From Acetobacterium malicum subsp. dehalogenans DSM 11527 (GTDB taxonomy: Bacteria > Bacillota > Clostridia > Eubacteriales > Eubacteriaceae), in contig NZ_AXAC01000014.1 in NCBI RefSeq assembly GCF_000472665.1, positions 37,574 through 101,573 on the forward strand: a DNA stretch of 64,000 bases, given 5' to 3'. The position numbers were made by a program, and so were the translations under genes. The notes below the pieces were generated by a model. It was not told the DNA's origin and searched no databases. It was given only the letters and a program-made list of their open reading frames with translations. Shown piece after piece: positions 19,095-28,145 of the stretch (the first letter of the stretch is position 1; each line of letters opens with the position of its first letter).

Positions 19095-20885
19095 ATGGCA
19101 AAGTATTCAGGTTATACAGATCGTCCGACTTCTTCAATTAATGAAGATTTATTCAATATTGAAAAATATATACAGGGGTTATCTAGTTTTATATTGGAAT
19201 GCAATACCCCAATGACAATCGCCATACAAGGAGATTGGGGAAGTGGCAAGACCAGCTTTATGAATATGATAAAAGAGACTGTGCAGGAGAAAGTTGTTGT
19301 TTCCTGGTTTAATACCTGGCGATATTCACAATTCAATATGGGCGATGAGATTTCATTATCTCTTATCAGACAGTTGATCAACACTTTACCGGGACTAGAT
19401 GAAAAAATGAGCGATTCGATGAAAAAAATAATTAATGGAGTGGCAAAGGTTATAAAAGCAGGGGCGCTTGTTGCTGCAGAAGTTGGTGGTTTTGGTAACG
19501 TAGCTGAAGGTGTTGTAAAAGTTGTAGATAGTAATGCCTCAGCTAATGCTGATCAAATCGATGCAACACTTTCACTGGGAATGTTAAAAGAGCAGTTTCA
19601 AGAATGCATTCGACAAGTTCTTGTAACGTCAGGTAAAGATCGAGTGGTTGTGTTTGTTGATGATTTGGATCGACTAAACCCTGCAAAGGCAGTTGAATTA
19701 TTAGAGGTATTAAAACTATTTTTGGATTGTGAAAATTGCGTATTTATTCTCGCCATTGATTACCAGGTCGTTTCGCAAGGAATTTCCGAAAAATATGGTA
19801 ATACATTGGATGAGGAAAAAGGAAAGGCATTCTTTGATAAAATCATCCAGGTGCCTTTTAAAATGCCGGTGGCTTTATATGACATGTATAAATTCATCAA
19901 TAATATGTTGGAAGAAATTGGTTTCCAATATGAGATGACAAACAAAAATCAAACGATTGATTATTATATTAAATTGATTCAAGCTTCAATAGGCTCAAAC
20001 CCCAGAGCGATCAAACGCCTTTTTAATGCCTATCTTTTACTGAAAAAGATATATGGAGTTGATTCTGAATTAGATGAAGTTGGACAAAAATTACTGTTTG
20101 CTATCCTCTGTGCTCAGCTGTCTTTTGAAAATCTGTATAATTATATTATATTAAATAAGTGTGATGTCTCAAATGGTGACTTTTTACAAAAATTAAAAAA
20201 TCAGAAATCTTATTTAGATGAAAATAATGGTACTTCATTATACAAGGAACTCGGAATAAAAAATGATGACGAGTTACGAAAAATTTGCTATTTTATGGAA
20301 ATCTTTTATAAAGCAATTGATCACAATGAGGATGGAGATTTATCAGAAGAAGAAACAGAAAAATTCATTAACCTTTTAAACTTATCATCGATCATTTCAA
20401 CAAACGATCTTACCGAAAACAAGGACGAAAAATCATGGATGATTCGAAGAAGCAATCGCAGACTGGTTAAACAATCGGTATTTTTTACTCTAAAAAAATA
20501 TAAGGAGTTAAATTTAAAAATATATCAATCAAATCAAGATCGTGGTGACTGGAAATTTCAGGATGTATCTGCTAGTGGTACTTTTAGCATCCAAAAAAAT
20601 AAGGTGGAATTCTGTTTTCAACTACAAACGGATTTTGATACGGAGTTTACAAAAATCATTTTCAGATTTGACGAAAACAATAATCCCAACAAAAACGATC
20701 GTGGTGTCTTTTTTGATGACTTATCTGGGTGGGCCGAAGCAAACGATTTTGAATGTGATGATAATCATTGTTTTTCTAAAACGATTAATACCGTTAAATA
20801 TGATAATGAAGAAGGAATTTTGAATGTATTGAATAATGAGGTAAGGTCTATTCTTGATTCATTAAAAGCGTTGTATAAAGACTGA
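19095..20885 (+). CDS. KAP-family P-loop NTPase
   Basis: 596 residues. Walker A is GDWGSGKTS near residue 46 and Walker B is VVVFVDDLDRLNPAKAVELL near residue 186, followed by LDCENCVFILAIDYQVV and the SNPRAIKRLFNAY sensor region. These are hallmarks of the KAP (Kidins220/PifA) group, several of which act in phage exclusion. Unlike many KAP proteins there is no obvious pair of transmembrane helices inserted in the NTPase; an Ala/Gly/Val-rich stretch near residues 115-145 is the only candidate. The C-terminal 130 residues (GDWKFQDVSASGTFS onward) form an uncharacterised acidic beta-rich domain. Its base composition is visibly more A+T rich than the relic upstream. Likely co-transcribed with the Mrr-type nuclease. 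Confidence 0.85.
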   Translation: MAKYSGYTDRPTSSINEDLFNIEKYIQGLSSFILECNTPMTIAIQGDWGSGKTSFMNMIKETVQEKVVVSWFNTWRYSQFNMGDEISLSLIRQLINTLPGLDEKMSDSMKKIINGVAKVIKAGALVAAEVGGFGNVAEGVVKVVDSNASANADQIDATLSLGMLKEQFQECIRQVLVTSGKDRVVVFVDDLDRLNPAKAVELLEVLKLFLDCENCVFILAIDYQVVSQGISEKYGNTLDEEKGKAFFDKIIQVPFKMPVALYDMYKFINNMLEEIGFQYEMTNKNQTIDYYIKLIQASIGSNPRAIKRLFNAYLLLKKIYGVDSELDEVGQKLLFAILCAQLSFENLYNYIILNKCDVSNGDFLQKLKNQKSYLDENNGTSLYKELGIKNDDELRKICYFMEIFYKAIDHNEDGDLSEEETEKFINLLNLSSIISTNDLTENKDEKSWMIRRSNRRLVKQSVFFTLKKYKELNLKIYQSNQDRGDWKFQDVSASGTFSIQKNKVEFCFQLQTDFDTEFTKIIFRFDENNNPNKNDRGVFFDDLSGWAEANDFECDDNHCFSKTINTVKYDNEEGILNVLNNEVRSILDSLKALYKD

Positions 20886-20992
20886 AAAGAGCAATTATTG
20901 GTTGCAACAACTGAACGATATCAGTTGTTGCGCCAGAAAACTAATAAAAAAAGCATAAAAATATGCTTTATCAAAACGAAAGGTAGGAAAAA

Positions 20993-21994
20993 ATGAAAAA
21001 TAAATTTCAGTTCGTTTTTCGTTTGTTTTTAGCTTTCATGCTGCTGTTAACCACTATTCCAATTGGAGTAATAGCAGAAACGCAAGAATATGCTGATGTT
21101 CAAATACCTATAGTTGCTGAAGACAATGTCCAACTTAGTGAGGAATCAGTATCAGTCCACACTGATACAATGACAACCCCATCTTGTTTCTATCGCACCC
21201 ATGTACAAAACGAAGGCTGGCAGGAATGGAAAAGCAATGGTGGTATGAGCGGCACTTCGGGAAAAGGTCTCCGTCTCGAAGGTATCGAAATAAAATTGGA
21301 TCAGCAGGGTTGTGATCTAGGGGTATCTTACAGCACCCATGTACAAAATATTGGTTGGCAGGGATCAAAAATTGATGGTGTCACGAGCGGAACATCTGGT
21401 CAAGGTCTTCGACTGGAAGCGATCCGTATTAATCTGACTGGTTCAGATGCTGAATTGTTTGATATTTACTATCAGGTCCATGTGCAAAACTATGGTTGGC
21501 TGGACTGGGCTAAAAATGGAGCAGAAGCAGGCACCCAGGGTTTAGGTTTGCATTTAGAAGGAATAAATATTCTTATTTTTCCAAAAGGTAGTGTGGCCCC
21601 CGGCGCAACTATGACACCCTATGTTAGTGTCGATGCATTCTTAAATAATATTAAAGGCGATTGGTATAATCGTTCATTGAAATTTGCAGGACCGCACTTA
21701 AAGATCAGAGAGCCAAATGTAGAATCAGGTTTATTATGGTTGGGTATGAAATGGCATGAATATCGCTATCGGATTGTTTCAATCAGTCGAGATGGAAAAT
21801 CTGGAACAATCGAAGCATACAAGTGGAACTATTATAAACCATACGCAACGAGTTCTGGAAGTACGGCGTTTCAAAAAGTTGAAATGGATGTAAACCCTCC
21901 CGATCAATATGTTGATAATTCTAATACCAATACTCTAACAGAATCAGAACAAACTGGTAGTAGTGTTCGTGTTATAAATTATACTCGAAATTGA
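20993..21994 (+). CDS. Secreted ChW-repeat protein
   Basis: 333 residues with a signal peptide (1-29, LLLTTIPIGVIAET at the cleavage end). Three ChW repeats lie at about 63-200 (HVQNEGWQEW, HVQNIGWQGS and HVQNYGWLDW, each followed by a G.R/HLE motif). The remaining 125 residues (VSVDAFLNNIKGDWYNRSLKF ...) are not a domain I recognise; they contain many aromatic residues and could bind a surface polymer. Its repeats are closely related to those of the CAP protein at 39773. Ribosome site AAGGTAGG. It follows the KAP gene after about 100 bases but is probably independent. Confidence 0.82.
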   Translation: MKNKFQFVFRLFLAFMLLLTTIPIGVIAETQEYADVQIPIVAEDNVQLSEESVSVHTDTMTTPSCFYRTHVQNEGWQEWKSNGGMSGTSGKGLRLEGIEIKLDQQGCDLGVSYSTHVQNIGWQGSKIDGVTSGTSGQGLRLEAIRINLTGSDAELFDIYYQVHVQNYGWLDWAKNGAEAGTQGLGLHLEGINILIFPKGSVAPGATMTPYVSVDAFLNNIKGDWYNRSLKFAGPHLKIREPNVESGLLWLGMKWHEYRYRIVSISRDGKSGTIEAYKWNYYKPYATSSGSTAFQKVEMDVNPPDQYVDNSNTNTLTESEQTGSSVRVINYTRN

Positions 21995-22128
21995 TTATTA
22001 TTTCTGGAGATGCGGGGGTCCTATCATTAGCAGAACATACTAACGAACTGATTTCTAACGACGGGGCCCCATGCCGCTTCCTTTTACTCTAAGATGTCAT
22101 TTCAGCCGTTTCCAAAAACTGCTATAGC

Positions 22129-22539
22129 TCAGCTCATGCCAGTAGTCTGCTGGTCACGGGCGAGTGCGTCACGCGATGCAAAGACCTCTTTGGCAACGGC
22201 AACCGCGTTTAAAACTTTCGGAAATCCGGTGTAGGGGATACATTGAATAAAGGCTTCAATAATTTTCTCTGGTAAAATCCCGACATTTAAAGCACCATTG
22301 ATATGTACATCCAGCTGGGGTTCGCAGCCGCCAGCGGTCAGCAGGCTGGTGATGGTGATCAGTTCCCGTTCCTCAAGACTTAGCCCTGGCCGGGAGTAAA
22401 TATCGCCAAAGGCGAATTCAATAATATAGTTGCCCAAGTCGGGGGCGATTGTTTTCAGCGATTCGATTACTTTTTCGCCGCCAACCCCATCAATTTTTGT
22501 TAACTGTGCGACACCAATTTGATAACGTGTTTGATCCAT
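22129..22539 (-). CDS. Carboxymuconolactone decarboxylase family protein
   Basis: 136 residues, all helical. Typical family segments: SLEERELITITSLLTAGGCE, QLDVHINGALNVGI and FIQCIPYTGFPKVLNAVAVA. It lacks the CxxC pair of AhpD-type peroxidases, so it belongs to the gamma-carboxymuconolactone decarboxylase-like branch, members of which often have no known reaction. The gene is preceded by GGAGG and by a promoter with a 19-base spacer containing a palindrome, the arrangement used by MerR-type activators; the divergent neighbour is indeed a merR-like gene. Confidence 0.88.
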   Translation of the reverse strand: MDQTRYQIGVAQLTKIDGVGGEKVIESLKTIAPDLGNYIIEFAFGDIYSRPGLSLEERELITITSLLTAGGCEPQLDVHINGALNVGILPEKIIEAFIQCIPYTGFPKVLNAVAVAKEVFASRDALARDQQTTGMS

Positions 22540-22570
22540 ATGTGATTACCTCCAAATTCTTTATAATCCC

Positions 22571-22602
22571 AGTATAGTGCTTAGACTATGGTCTAAGTCA
22601 AC
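22571..22602 (-). promoter_or_regulatory. MerR-type promoter/operator for the decarboxylase-family gene
   Basis: On the minus strand TTGACT (22601-22596) and TATACT (22576-22571) are separated by 19 bases, and the spacer overlaps the perfect inverted repeat CTTAGAC-TATG-GTCTAAG (22580-22597). An overlong spacer with a dyad between -35 and -10 is the defining layout of promoters twisted open by MerR proteins. Confidence 0.85.
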
Positions 22603-22624
22603 CATTATTTTGAAAGGTTTTATC

Positions 22625-22971
22625 ATGATTATTAGCGAAATGACCGAACTGACCAAGATCAGTGAACATACCCTGCGATATTATGAAAAGAAGGAATTGA
22701 TTGCTGTTTCCCGTGATGCCCGGGGGCGACGTAACTACGACGAAAACGATATTGAATGGATTCGTTTCATTCAGCGATTAAAAGAGACCGGGATGCCTCT
22801 GCGGGATATAAAAAATATTCCGATTTGAGAGCCGAAGGCGATCAGACCAGCCACGAACGACTGGTGATGCTTGAAGCCCATCGCCTATACGTTGTCGCTG
22901 AACAGCAGAAATGGGCCCAAAATCTTTGTAACCTTGATGCCAAAATCGAGTATTATCGAAAAAAAGATTAA
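22625..22971 (+). pseudogene. MerR-family regulator, frameshifted
   Basis: ATG 22625 begins MIISEMTELTKISEHTLRYY, a standard MerR helix-turn-helix, continuing to RLKETGMPLRDIKN. The frame then hits a TGA at 22826. If one A is added to the run of six A at 22810-22815, the frame continues as DIKKYSDLRAEGDQ to QQKWAQNLCNLDAKIEYYRK, exactly the expected remainder of a small MerR protein (about 115 residues). So this is either a genuine one-base deletion or a homopolymer error in the sequence. Its presumed operator is intact. No metal-binding cysteines typical of metal sensors; the inducer is probably organic or aldehyde-like, which is inference. Confidence 0.8.
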
Positions 22972-23098
22972 TGCTGGATCAAGTCGTGTTGAATTGGGGG
23001 AATTTATCTGTATTGACTAAAAGAATATTTAGATTAAAAATCAACTTTGCCAGATTAAAAAAGACTGCTGTTTCAAAAATCGCTATCCAGGAGGGTAC

Positions 23099-23350
23099 AT
23101 GGATTCATTTCAACAACACATCGTTAACAGCCTGCTTCCCATTGCGATCTTTATTTTTTCTTTTGGAACGATGGCCTATATGAATTACAAAAATGGCAAG
23201 GCAACCGGAAATAAAAGATTGAAAGGCTTGGGGATTATGTACCTTGTTTTTCTGATTGGCGGTTTAGTGATTATCGGGGTGATGTTTTATCTGGAATATC
23301 GAGAATTAGCCTTTGATATGGCCGCCGAATTAATAGGCTGGGAAGCCTGA
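23099..23350 (+). CDS. Small two-helix membrane protein
   Basis: 83 residues with two transmembrane helices (LLPIAIFIFSFGTMAYM and IMYLVFLIGGLVIIGVMFYL) separated by a basic loop (NYKNGKATGNKRLKG). The ribosome site AGGAGG is well placed. I do not recognise it. It lies 90 bases upstream of an ABC exporter and may be co-transcribed with it. Confidence 0.65.
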   Translation: MDSFQQHIVNSLLPIAIFIFSFGTMAYMNYKNGKATGNKRLKGLGIMYLVFLIGGLVIIGVMFYLEYRELAFDMAAELIGWEA

Positions 23351-23439
23351 ACATTGTTTACAGGTACAATGGAGTAAGACGCCGGAAAATAAATAATAAA
23401 CCATACTTCTAATAAAGAATTGAAAGAAGGAGCGAAAGT

Positions 23440-24138
23440 ATGTTCGTAGAAATTAATAAAATAAAAAAGAGTTATGGTGAAGGTGAGAGCTATGTTCAAG
23501 TGCTTAAAGGCCTTTCAACATATGTGGAAAAAGGCCAGACCTGTGTGATACTGGGTCCCAGCGGTTCCGGTAAATCCACTTTTCTTAATGCCATTGGTGG
23601 TTTGGACGATATTGAAAGCGGAAGCATTAATATTGATAGCCTAGAAATCACAAAGCTAAATTCAAAGGAATTATCTTTGTATAGACGGGAGTATCTTGGC
23701 TTTATTTTTCAATTTTACAATCTCGTTCCTAATCTTACAGTTAAGGAAAACATTCAGGTTTGTGAGTACCTTACAAAGGAACCCCTAGATCTTAATGAAC
23801 TTATGGATATATTAGGTCTAACAGAACACCAGAATAAATTCCCTTCTCAATTATCTGGTGGACAGCAGCAACGATGCGCCATTGCCAGAGCCCTCATTAA
23901 GAATCCAAAGCTATTACTTTGTGACGAACCAACTGGCGCCCTGGATTACAAGGCGGCTAAGGAAATACTTATACTTCTTGAGGCGATCAATAAAAAATAT
24001 GGAACGACGATGTTAATTGTCAGCCATAATACCGCAATTAAAGACATGGTTCATCGGGTCATAAAAATTAAAGATGGTCAAATTAGTGAAGACTATTTCA
24101 ACACCTCATTAATACCAGCGAGCCAATTAGAATGGTAG
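23440..24138 (+). CDS. ABC transporter ATP-binding protein (MacB/LolD type)
   Basis: 232 residues. Walker [11 protein letters not shown]-loop [17 protein letters not shown], signature [15 protein letters not shown], Walker [14 protein letters not shown]-loop IVSHN. The sequence places it in the MacB/LolD/YhcA-like group that partners FtsX-type permeases. The permease gene starts 8 bases after the stop. Such mechanotransmission exporters move lipoproteins, peptides or antibiotics across the envelope rather than through a central channel. Confidence 0.93.
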   Translation: MFVEINKIKKSYGEGESYVQVLKGLSTYVEKGQTCVILGPSGSGKSTFLNAIGGLDDIESGSINIDSLEITKLNSKELSLYRREYLGFIFQFYNLVPNLTVKENIQVCEYLTKEPLDLNELMDILGLTEHQNKFPSQLSGGQQQRCAIARALIKNPKLLLCDEPTGALDYKAAKEILILLEAINKKYGTTMLIVSHNTAIKDMVHRVIKIKDGQISEDYFNTSLIPASQLEW

Positions 24139-24145
24139 GTGCAGC

Positions 24146-27079
24146 GTGATTTTAAACAAACGAATATTGCGAGAACTGAAAGATAATTGGGTAAGATACA
24201 GTGCATTAGCTTTTTTAATTATTATTTCCATCGGTCTTGTTGTGAGCCAGGCAGGTTCCAGCGATGCTATATTTTATACCCTCGATACCAATAATGAAAA
24301 AAACCAATTAGAAGATGGTGAGTTTTCTGTTTATGTGCCTTTTACAACAACCCAGGTTCAAGAACTTTCGAATAAAGGGGCAAAAATTGAAGATGCGTTT
24401 TATATGGATCTGCCAGGAATAGACGATTCCATCCTTCGGGTTTTTAAAAATAGGGAAAACATCAATACCGTTCAGTTGGATGGGGGAAGGCTGGCAGAAA
24501 AAACGGATGAAATTGTCCTTGAAAAGCATTATGTCGAAAACTTCGGGGTAAACATTGGGGGCACCATTACGGTGAACCAGAAAGAATACACAGTCACAGG
24601 GATTGGTTCATCACCTGATTATATAAATGTTCTTCAGAATGTTTCGGATGTATTATCTGATTTTAATAAATTCAGTATCGCATTTGTAACCGAAGAGGAA
24701 TTTAATCAACTGATGCAAAAGGATACAACGATTGAATATAATTATAGTTATAAGATTACCGGTGATTTAACAGATTCAGAACTCAAAGATTATTTGGTGG
24801 ATATGGATTTCGATGAAACCGCAGTAACGAATAAGTATATGCGGGAGATCATTGATGAAATTGAAAAAGGCAAAAAAGATTTATCCGGTGGTGTCAATAA
24901 ATTGGTCGACGGGACCCAGTCATTAGCAGATGGCACCCGCTCATTAGCAGATGGCACTGGCTCTTTAGCTAATGGTGCCAGTGAACTGACAGCCGGAACC
25001 AGTGAGCTTGCGAGTGGTACGGACAGTCTAACAGCAGGACTGGAAGAATTGCAGGCAAACAATGGTACCATTAATAAAGCCGCAGATGAAATCTTTCAAG
25101 CGCTATTGGCCCAGGCGAATAGTGAGTTCGAAAAGATGGGTGCAGGAGTCATTGTAACATCAGATAATTACAGTACCGTGATTAATGCATTGATTAGTTC
25201 TATTGATCCATCAGACAGCGCGTCGATCCTGACGCTCAACACATTAAAAGGGCAACTGGATGGTTATAAAGCATTTAAAGATGGACTACAAACCTATACT
25301 AGCGGCGTTGAATCAGCTTACACTGGTTCTCTGGAATTATCAGAAGGGGCAGATACTGTTAACGAAGGCAGTATGGAGTTAGCTAAGGGTGTTAACATTT
25401 TAAATTCCGGTACCGCAAAATTAAATTCTGGTACCACGGAACTAAATTCTGGAATGGGCGAATTTCAGTCCGAGGTATCGAAATTTATTACAGATAATAT
25501 GGACTATCAATATGTAAATCTCATTACCTTTTCAGAAGCACAAGACAGTCAACGGATCACAATTTGCAGAAATGACGCTGCCACAATGAAATATGCCGCC
25601 CTAATGGCGGGGCTCATAATAATAACACTTCTCGCGTACATGATTTCTGTATTTATGATCCACACCATTGATAAAGAAAGCACCGTTATTGGGGCACTTT
25701 ATGCCATGGGTTATGTAAAAAAAGAACTGCGAAATCATTTTATGATACTACCGATGGTTATCGTTTCTTTGGCTTCAATTCTGGGAACGGTTATTGGCTT
25801 TTTGTTGGTGGGAGGGAACATCGAAATGTCGAGTGCCGTTTATTATTCTTATCCGTTCTATACCATGGTATATCCGCCATATCTCTTAGCATATGGTATT
25901 CTTTTGCCGATATTTATCGCTTTTATTGTTAACTATATTGTCATTGATAAAAAGTTATCCATGGCACCGCTTAAACTTCTGAGACGGGAGAAGAAACAGC
26001 ATAAACTGGCAAATGTCGATCTGAAAAATATGGGGTTTATCAACCGCTATCGGATCAGACAACTTTTAAGAGAAATACGTGGCAATATCACCATGTTTTT
26101 TGGTTTGTTTATCGCAATTCTTTTGATGATGTTAGGCTTTTGCATTTACGGCAGTGTTGACAGTTATGTAAATAACACCACTAAAGATGTAAAATATGAT
26201 TATCTGTATATACTGAAATATCCACCGAAAACAGCACCTGTTGATTCTTATAAAGCCTATTCAAAACCGTTAAGTGCGTATCTTGATTTAACCGGCGGGG
26301 ATATGGATGTGACGCTCCAGGGCATTGATGATGCAAACCCCTATTTTGATTTTTCATTGGAAGGGGATAAGAAAGAAGTGCGTATTTCCGACTCCGTTGC
26401 TGATAAATTTGGTTATCGGGTAGGGGATCAGATTATTCTCAACGACAAACTTGAAGACCGAAGTTACAGCTTCACCGTTAAGGAAATTGTGAATTTTGCT
26501 AGTGGTCTCTATATATTTATGGATATAAAAGATATGAGGGACGTGTTTGATCAAGAAGATGATTACTACAACACGTTAATGTCCGACCATGAATTGGCAA
26601 TTGAAGATGGGCGAATTGACACAGTAATTACGGTTAATGAAATGATTGAGGCATCCAAACAAATGTATTCAGTGTTGTCCGGGACGATTTTCGCTATTGT
26701 CGGTGCTTCGATTATTCTTTTTGTTATTGTAATGTATTTATTATTGAAAATGATGATTGATAAATCGACGTTTAGCATTTCACTGATTAAGGTATTTGGT
26801 TACAATGAAAAAGAAGTGAAGAAATTATATTTGGGTAGCGCTTTTTACACCGTTGTGATTACAGCCATCATTGCCATTCCAGTGAGTAAAATGATAGTAA
26901 ATAAGGTTTACCCATATTTGGTATCCTATGTCTCAGCGGGCATGGGCGCAAACCTTTCACCCCTACTTTATTTGTTTATTGTGGGCATTATTTTCATATC
27001 ATACCTGATTGTTAATTTTATGGCGGGAAGACATTTGAAAAAAATATCTCTGGTAGAGATTTTAAAAGATCGGGAATAG
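24146..27079 (+). CDS. FtsX-type ABC transporter permease with heptad-repeat extracellular domain
   Basis: 977 residues, GTG start 8 bases after the ATPase stop. One N-terminal helix, then a large extracellular region of about 430 residues, then the FtsX membrane core in two halves (three helices around 480-600 and about 640-670; the last three around 850-970). The extracellular part includes a tandem array of short repeats (LADGTRSLADGTGSLANG, then TAGTSELASGTDSLTAG) of the kind seen in YhgE/Pip-like and RND-type proteins, likely forming a long coiled or solenoid stalk. Two MacB-type periplasmic modules are present. Function: export or envelope-stress transport with the upstream ATPase; cargo unknown. 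Confidence 0.88.
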   Translation: MILNKRILRELKDNWVRYSALAFLIIISIGLVVSQAGSSDAIFYTLDTNNEKNQLEDGEFSVYVPFTTTQVQELSNKGAKIEDAFYMDLPGIDDSILRVFKNRENINTVQLDGGRLAEKTDEIVLEKHYVENFGVNIGGTITVNQKEYTVTGIGSSPDYINVLQNVSDVLSDFNKFSIAFVTEEEFNQLMQKDTTIEYNYSYKITGDLTDSELKDYLVDMDFDETAVTNKYMREIIDEIEKGKKDLSGGVNKLVDGTQSLADGTRSLADGTGSLANGASELTAGTSELASGTDSLTAGLEELQANNGTINKAADEIFQALLAQANSEFEKMGAGVIVTSDNYSTVINALISSIDPSDSASILTLNTLKGQLDGYKAFKDGLQTYTSGVESAYTGSLELSEGADTVNEGSMELAKGVNILNSGTAKLNSGTTELNSGMGEFQSEVSKFITDNMDYQYVNLITFSEAQDSQRITICRNDAATMKYAALMAGLIIITLLAYMISVFMIHTIDKESTVIGALYAMGYVKKELRNHFMILPMVIVSLASILGTVIGFLLVGGNIEMSSAVYYSYPFYTMVYPPYLLAYGILLPIFIAFIVNYIVIDKKLSMAPLKLLRREKKQHKLANVDLKNMGFINRYRIRQLLREIRGNITMFFGLFIAILLMMLGFCIYGSVDSYVNNTTKDVKYDYLYILKYPPKTAPVDSYKAYSKPLSAYLDLTGGDMDVTLQGIDDANPYFDFSLEGDKKEVRISDSVADKFGYRVGDQIILNDKLEDRSYSFTVKEIVNFASGLYIFMDIKDMRDVFDQEDDYYNTLMSDHELAIEDGRIDTVITVNEMIEASKQMYSVLSGTIFAIVGASIILFVIVMYLLLKMMIDKSTFSISLIKVFGYNEKEVKKLYLGSAFYTVVITAIIAIPVSKMIVNKVYPYLVSYVSAGMGANLSPLLYLFIVGIIFISYLIVNFMAGRHLKKISLVEILKDRE

Positions 27080-27114
27080 CATTTAGTAAAAATAGAAGAA
27101 GCCCATAAAAATTG

Positions 27115-27166
27115 AAGTGTCCCTGTAAAGTTGGATTTCCAGCCATCTTTACAGGGACACTTTTGT
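27115..27166. terminator. Strong bidirectional terminator
   Basis: Sixteen-base perfect stem AAGTGTCCCTGTAAAG / CTTTACAGGGACACTT with a 16-base loop and T run. It separates the plus-strand ABC operon from the minus-strand acyltransferase/ThiF cluster. Confidence 0.9.
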
Positions 27167-27191
27167 TAATGTTTCTTTATTTCGACGAATT

Positions 27192-28145
27192 TTAACCAAT
27201 ATCGCCGCGTAATGCGCGTTCATCTTGACTATAGCTTGCGGGCTCGTTTTTTTGAAATACATTTGACAATAAAGCGCCTCCCAAGTGTCGATAATATGAC
27301 ATTTTTGGATGTCGAGTTATGCCACTCTTATTAGTGTAGGCATCATACCACCTTATCGCTGGGGCGTATGTTGGCGGCAAGCCGCGTTCACCAGCACGTT
27401 TACGTACGAGTTTTAAGACCTCAGATAAGCCAATTTGCGCTGCTACGCCAGCACCAATCATATTAGACGGTAGAGGGCAACCTTTTTGGATTGCCTCAAG
27501 CGTTTTTAAATCGCCATACGGAGGGATGTATGCCAAATAGCGGTTTGGATCGATTATTTGTTCTGCGATTTCATCAAGAGGGGCATGTTCACCACCTTGT
27601 ATTCCCATAAAACGTTCAAACGTCATGCTGCTCAATGGATCAAAAACCGTACCCTGCCCTGCGTGCGCGATATACTCAACATCAACCATTGGTACCGGTA
27701 CCAATAATCGACCGATTTTACGCGTCCGCGCCTGTCGTGCCAACATTGTGCCCAATTCTGGTTTAGTAAGCTCAAGTCCATTCAAAGCAATGTCCGCACA
27801 CGACAAAAATTCTTCAATGGTATCGGGAGTAATACCTTCACTGTAAACAATAATGCTAGCATCAGGATTGATACTTAGGATATCTTCTTTTAATACCTCA
27901 GCTTTATTCCTGCCGATTGTATCAACGCGTGCACCCATAACACGATTGCTATTAACTTCGTCGAATACTTCGGGATCAGCAATTCGAAATTTTTGAATAC
28001 CGACACGGGCAAGTTCCATGCCAAATAGGTTCCCTGTACCGCCATTACCAGCTATAGCAACTTCGGTATCGAGCAACGCCTGCTGCGTTGCCTCATTCCA
28101 AAAACCCATGTTTCGATGTAATTCTGGCGAATTTATAGATCTCAT
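27192..28145 (-). CDS. ThiF/E1-like adenylyltransferase (copy A)
   Basis: 317 residues. Rossmann nucleotide loop VAIAGNGGTGN at about residue 30, followed by IADPEVFDEVNSNRVMGA (the acidic and Asn-Arg elements that contact ATP in ThiF/MoeB/E1 enzymes), the lysine in GRNKAEVLK, and an Asp in CADIALNGLEL. These indicate carboxylate adenylation. There are no CxxC zinc pairs and no conserved catalytic cysteine shared with the second copy, so it may only adenylate. The C-terminus, ASYSQDERALR, is shared with copy B. The ATG overlaps the stop of the upstream acyltransferase gene (ATGA), so the two proteins are made together. No ubiquitin-like or ThiS-like protein is encoded nearby. Substrate unknown. 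Confidence 0.82.
   Translation of the reverse strand: MRSINSPELHRNMGFWNEATQQALLDTEVAIAGNGGTGNLFGMELARVGIQKFRIADPEVFDEVNSNRVMGARVDTIGRNKAEVLKEDILSINPDASIIVYSEGITPDTIEEFLSCADIALNGLELTKPELGTMLARQARTRKIGRLLVPVPMVDVEYIAHAGQGTVFDPLSSMTFERFMGIQGGEHAPLDEIAEQIIDPNRYLAYIPPYGDLKTLEAIQKGCPLPSNMIGAGVAAQIGLSEVLKLVRKRAGERGLPPTYAPAIRWYDAYTNKSGITRHPKMSYYRHLGGALLSNVFQKNEPASYSQDERALRGDIG

Noticed and set aside
20904..20931. Perfect hairpin GCAACAACTGA / TCAGTTGTTGC after the KAP gene
   Set aside because: No T run follows, so not called as a terminator; could be an operator or chance palindrome, not enough support.
22010..22090. GC-rich segments GCGGGGGTCC and CGGGGCCCC as a terminator after the ChW gene
   Set aside because: Arms do not pair cleanly and no T run follows.
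22971..23183. 70-codon frame between merR and the small membrane protein
   Set aside because: No ribosome site, composition unlike a protein, and it overlaps the better-supported gene starting at 23099.
24895..25030. Short tandem DNA repeats in the FtsX permease considered as a CRISPR or minisatellite
   Set aside because: They are in frame, degenerate and encode the LADGT-type heptads of a stalk domain.
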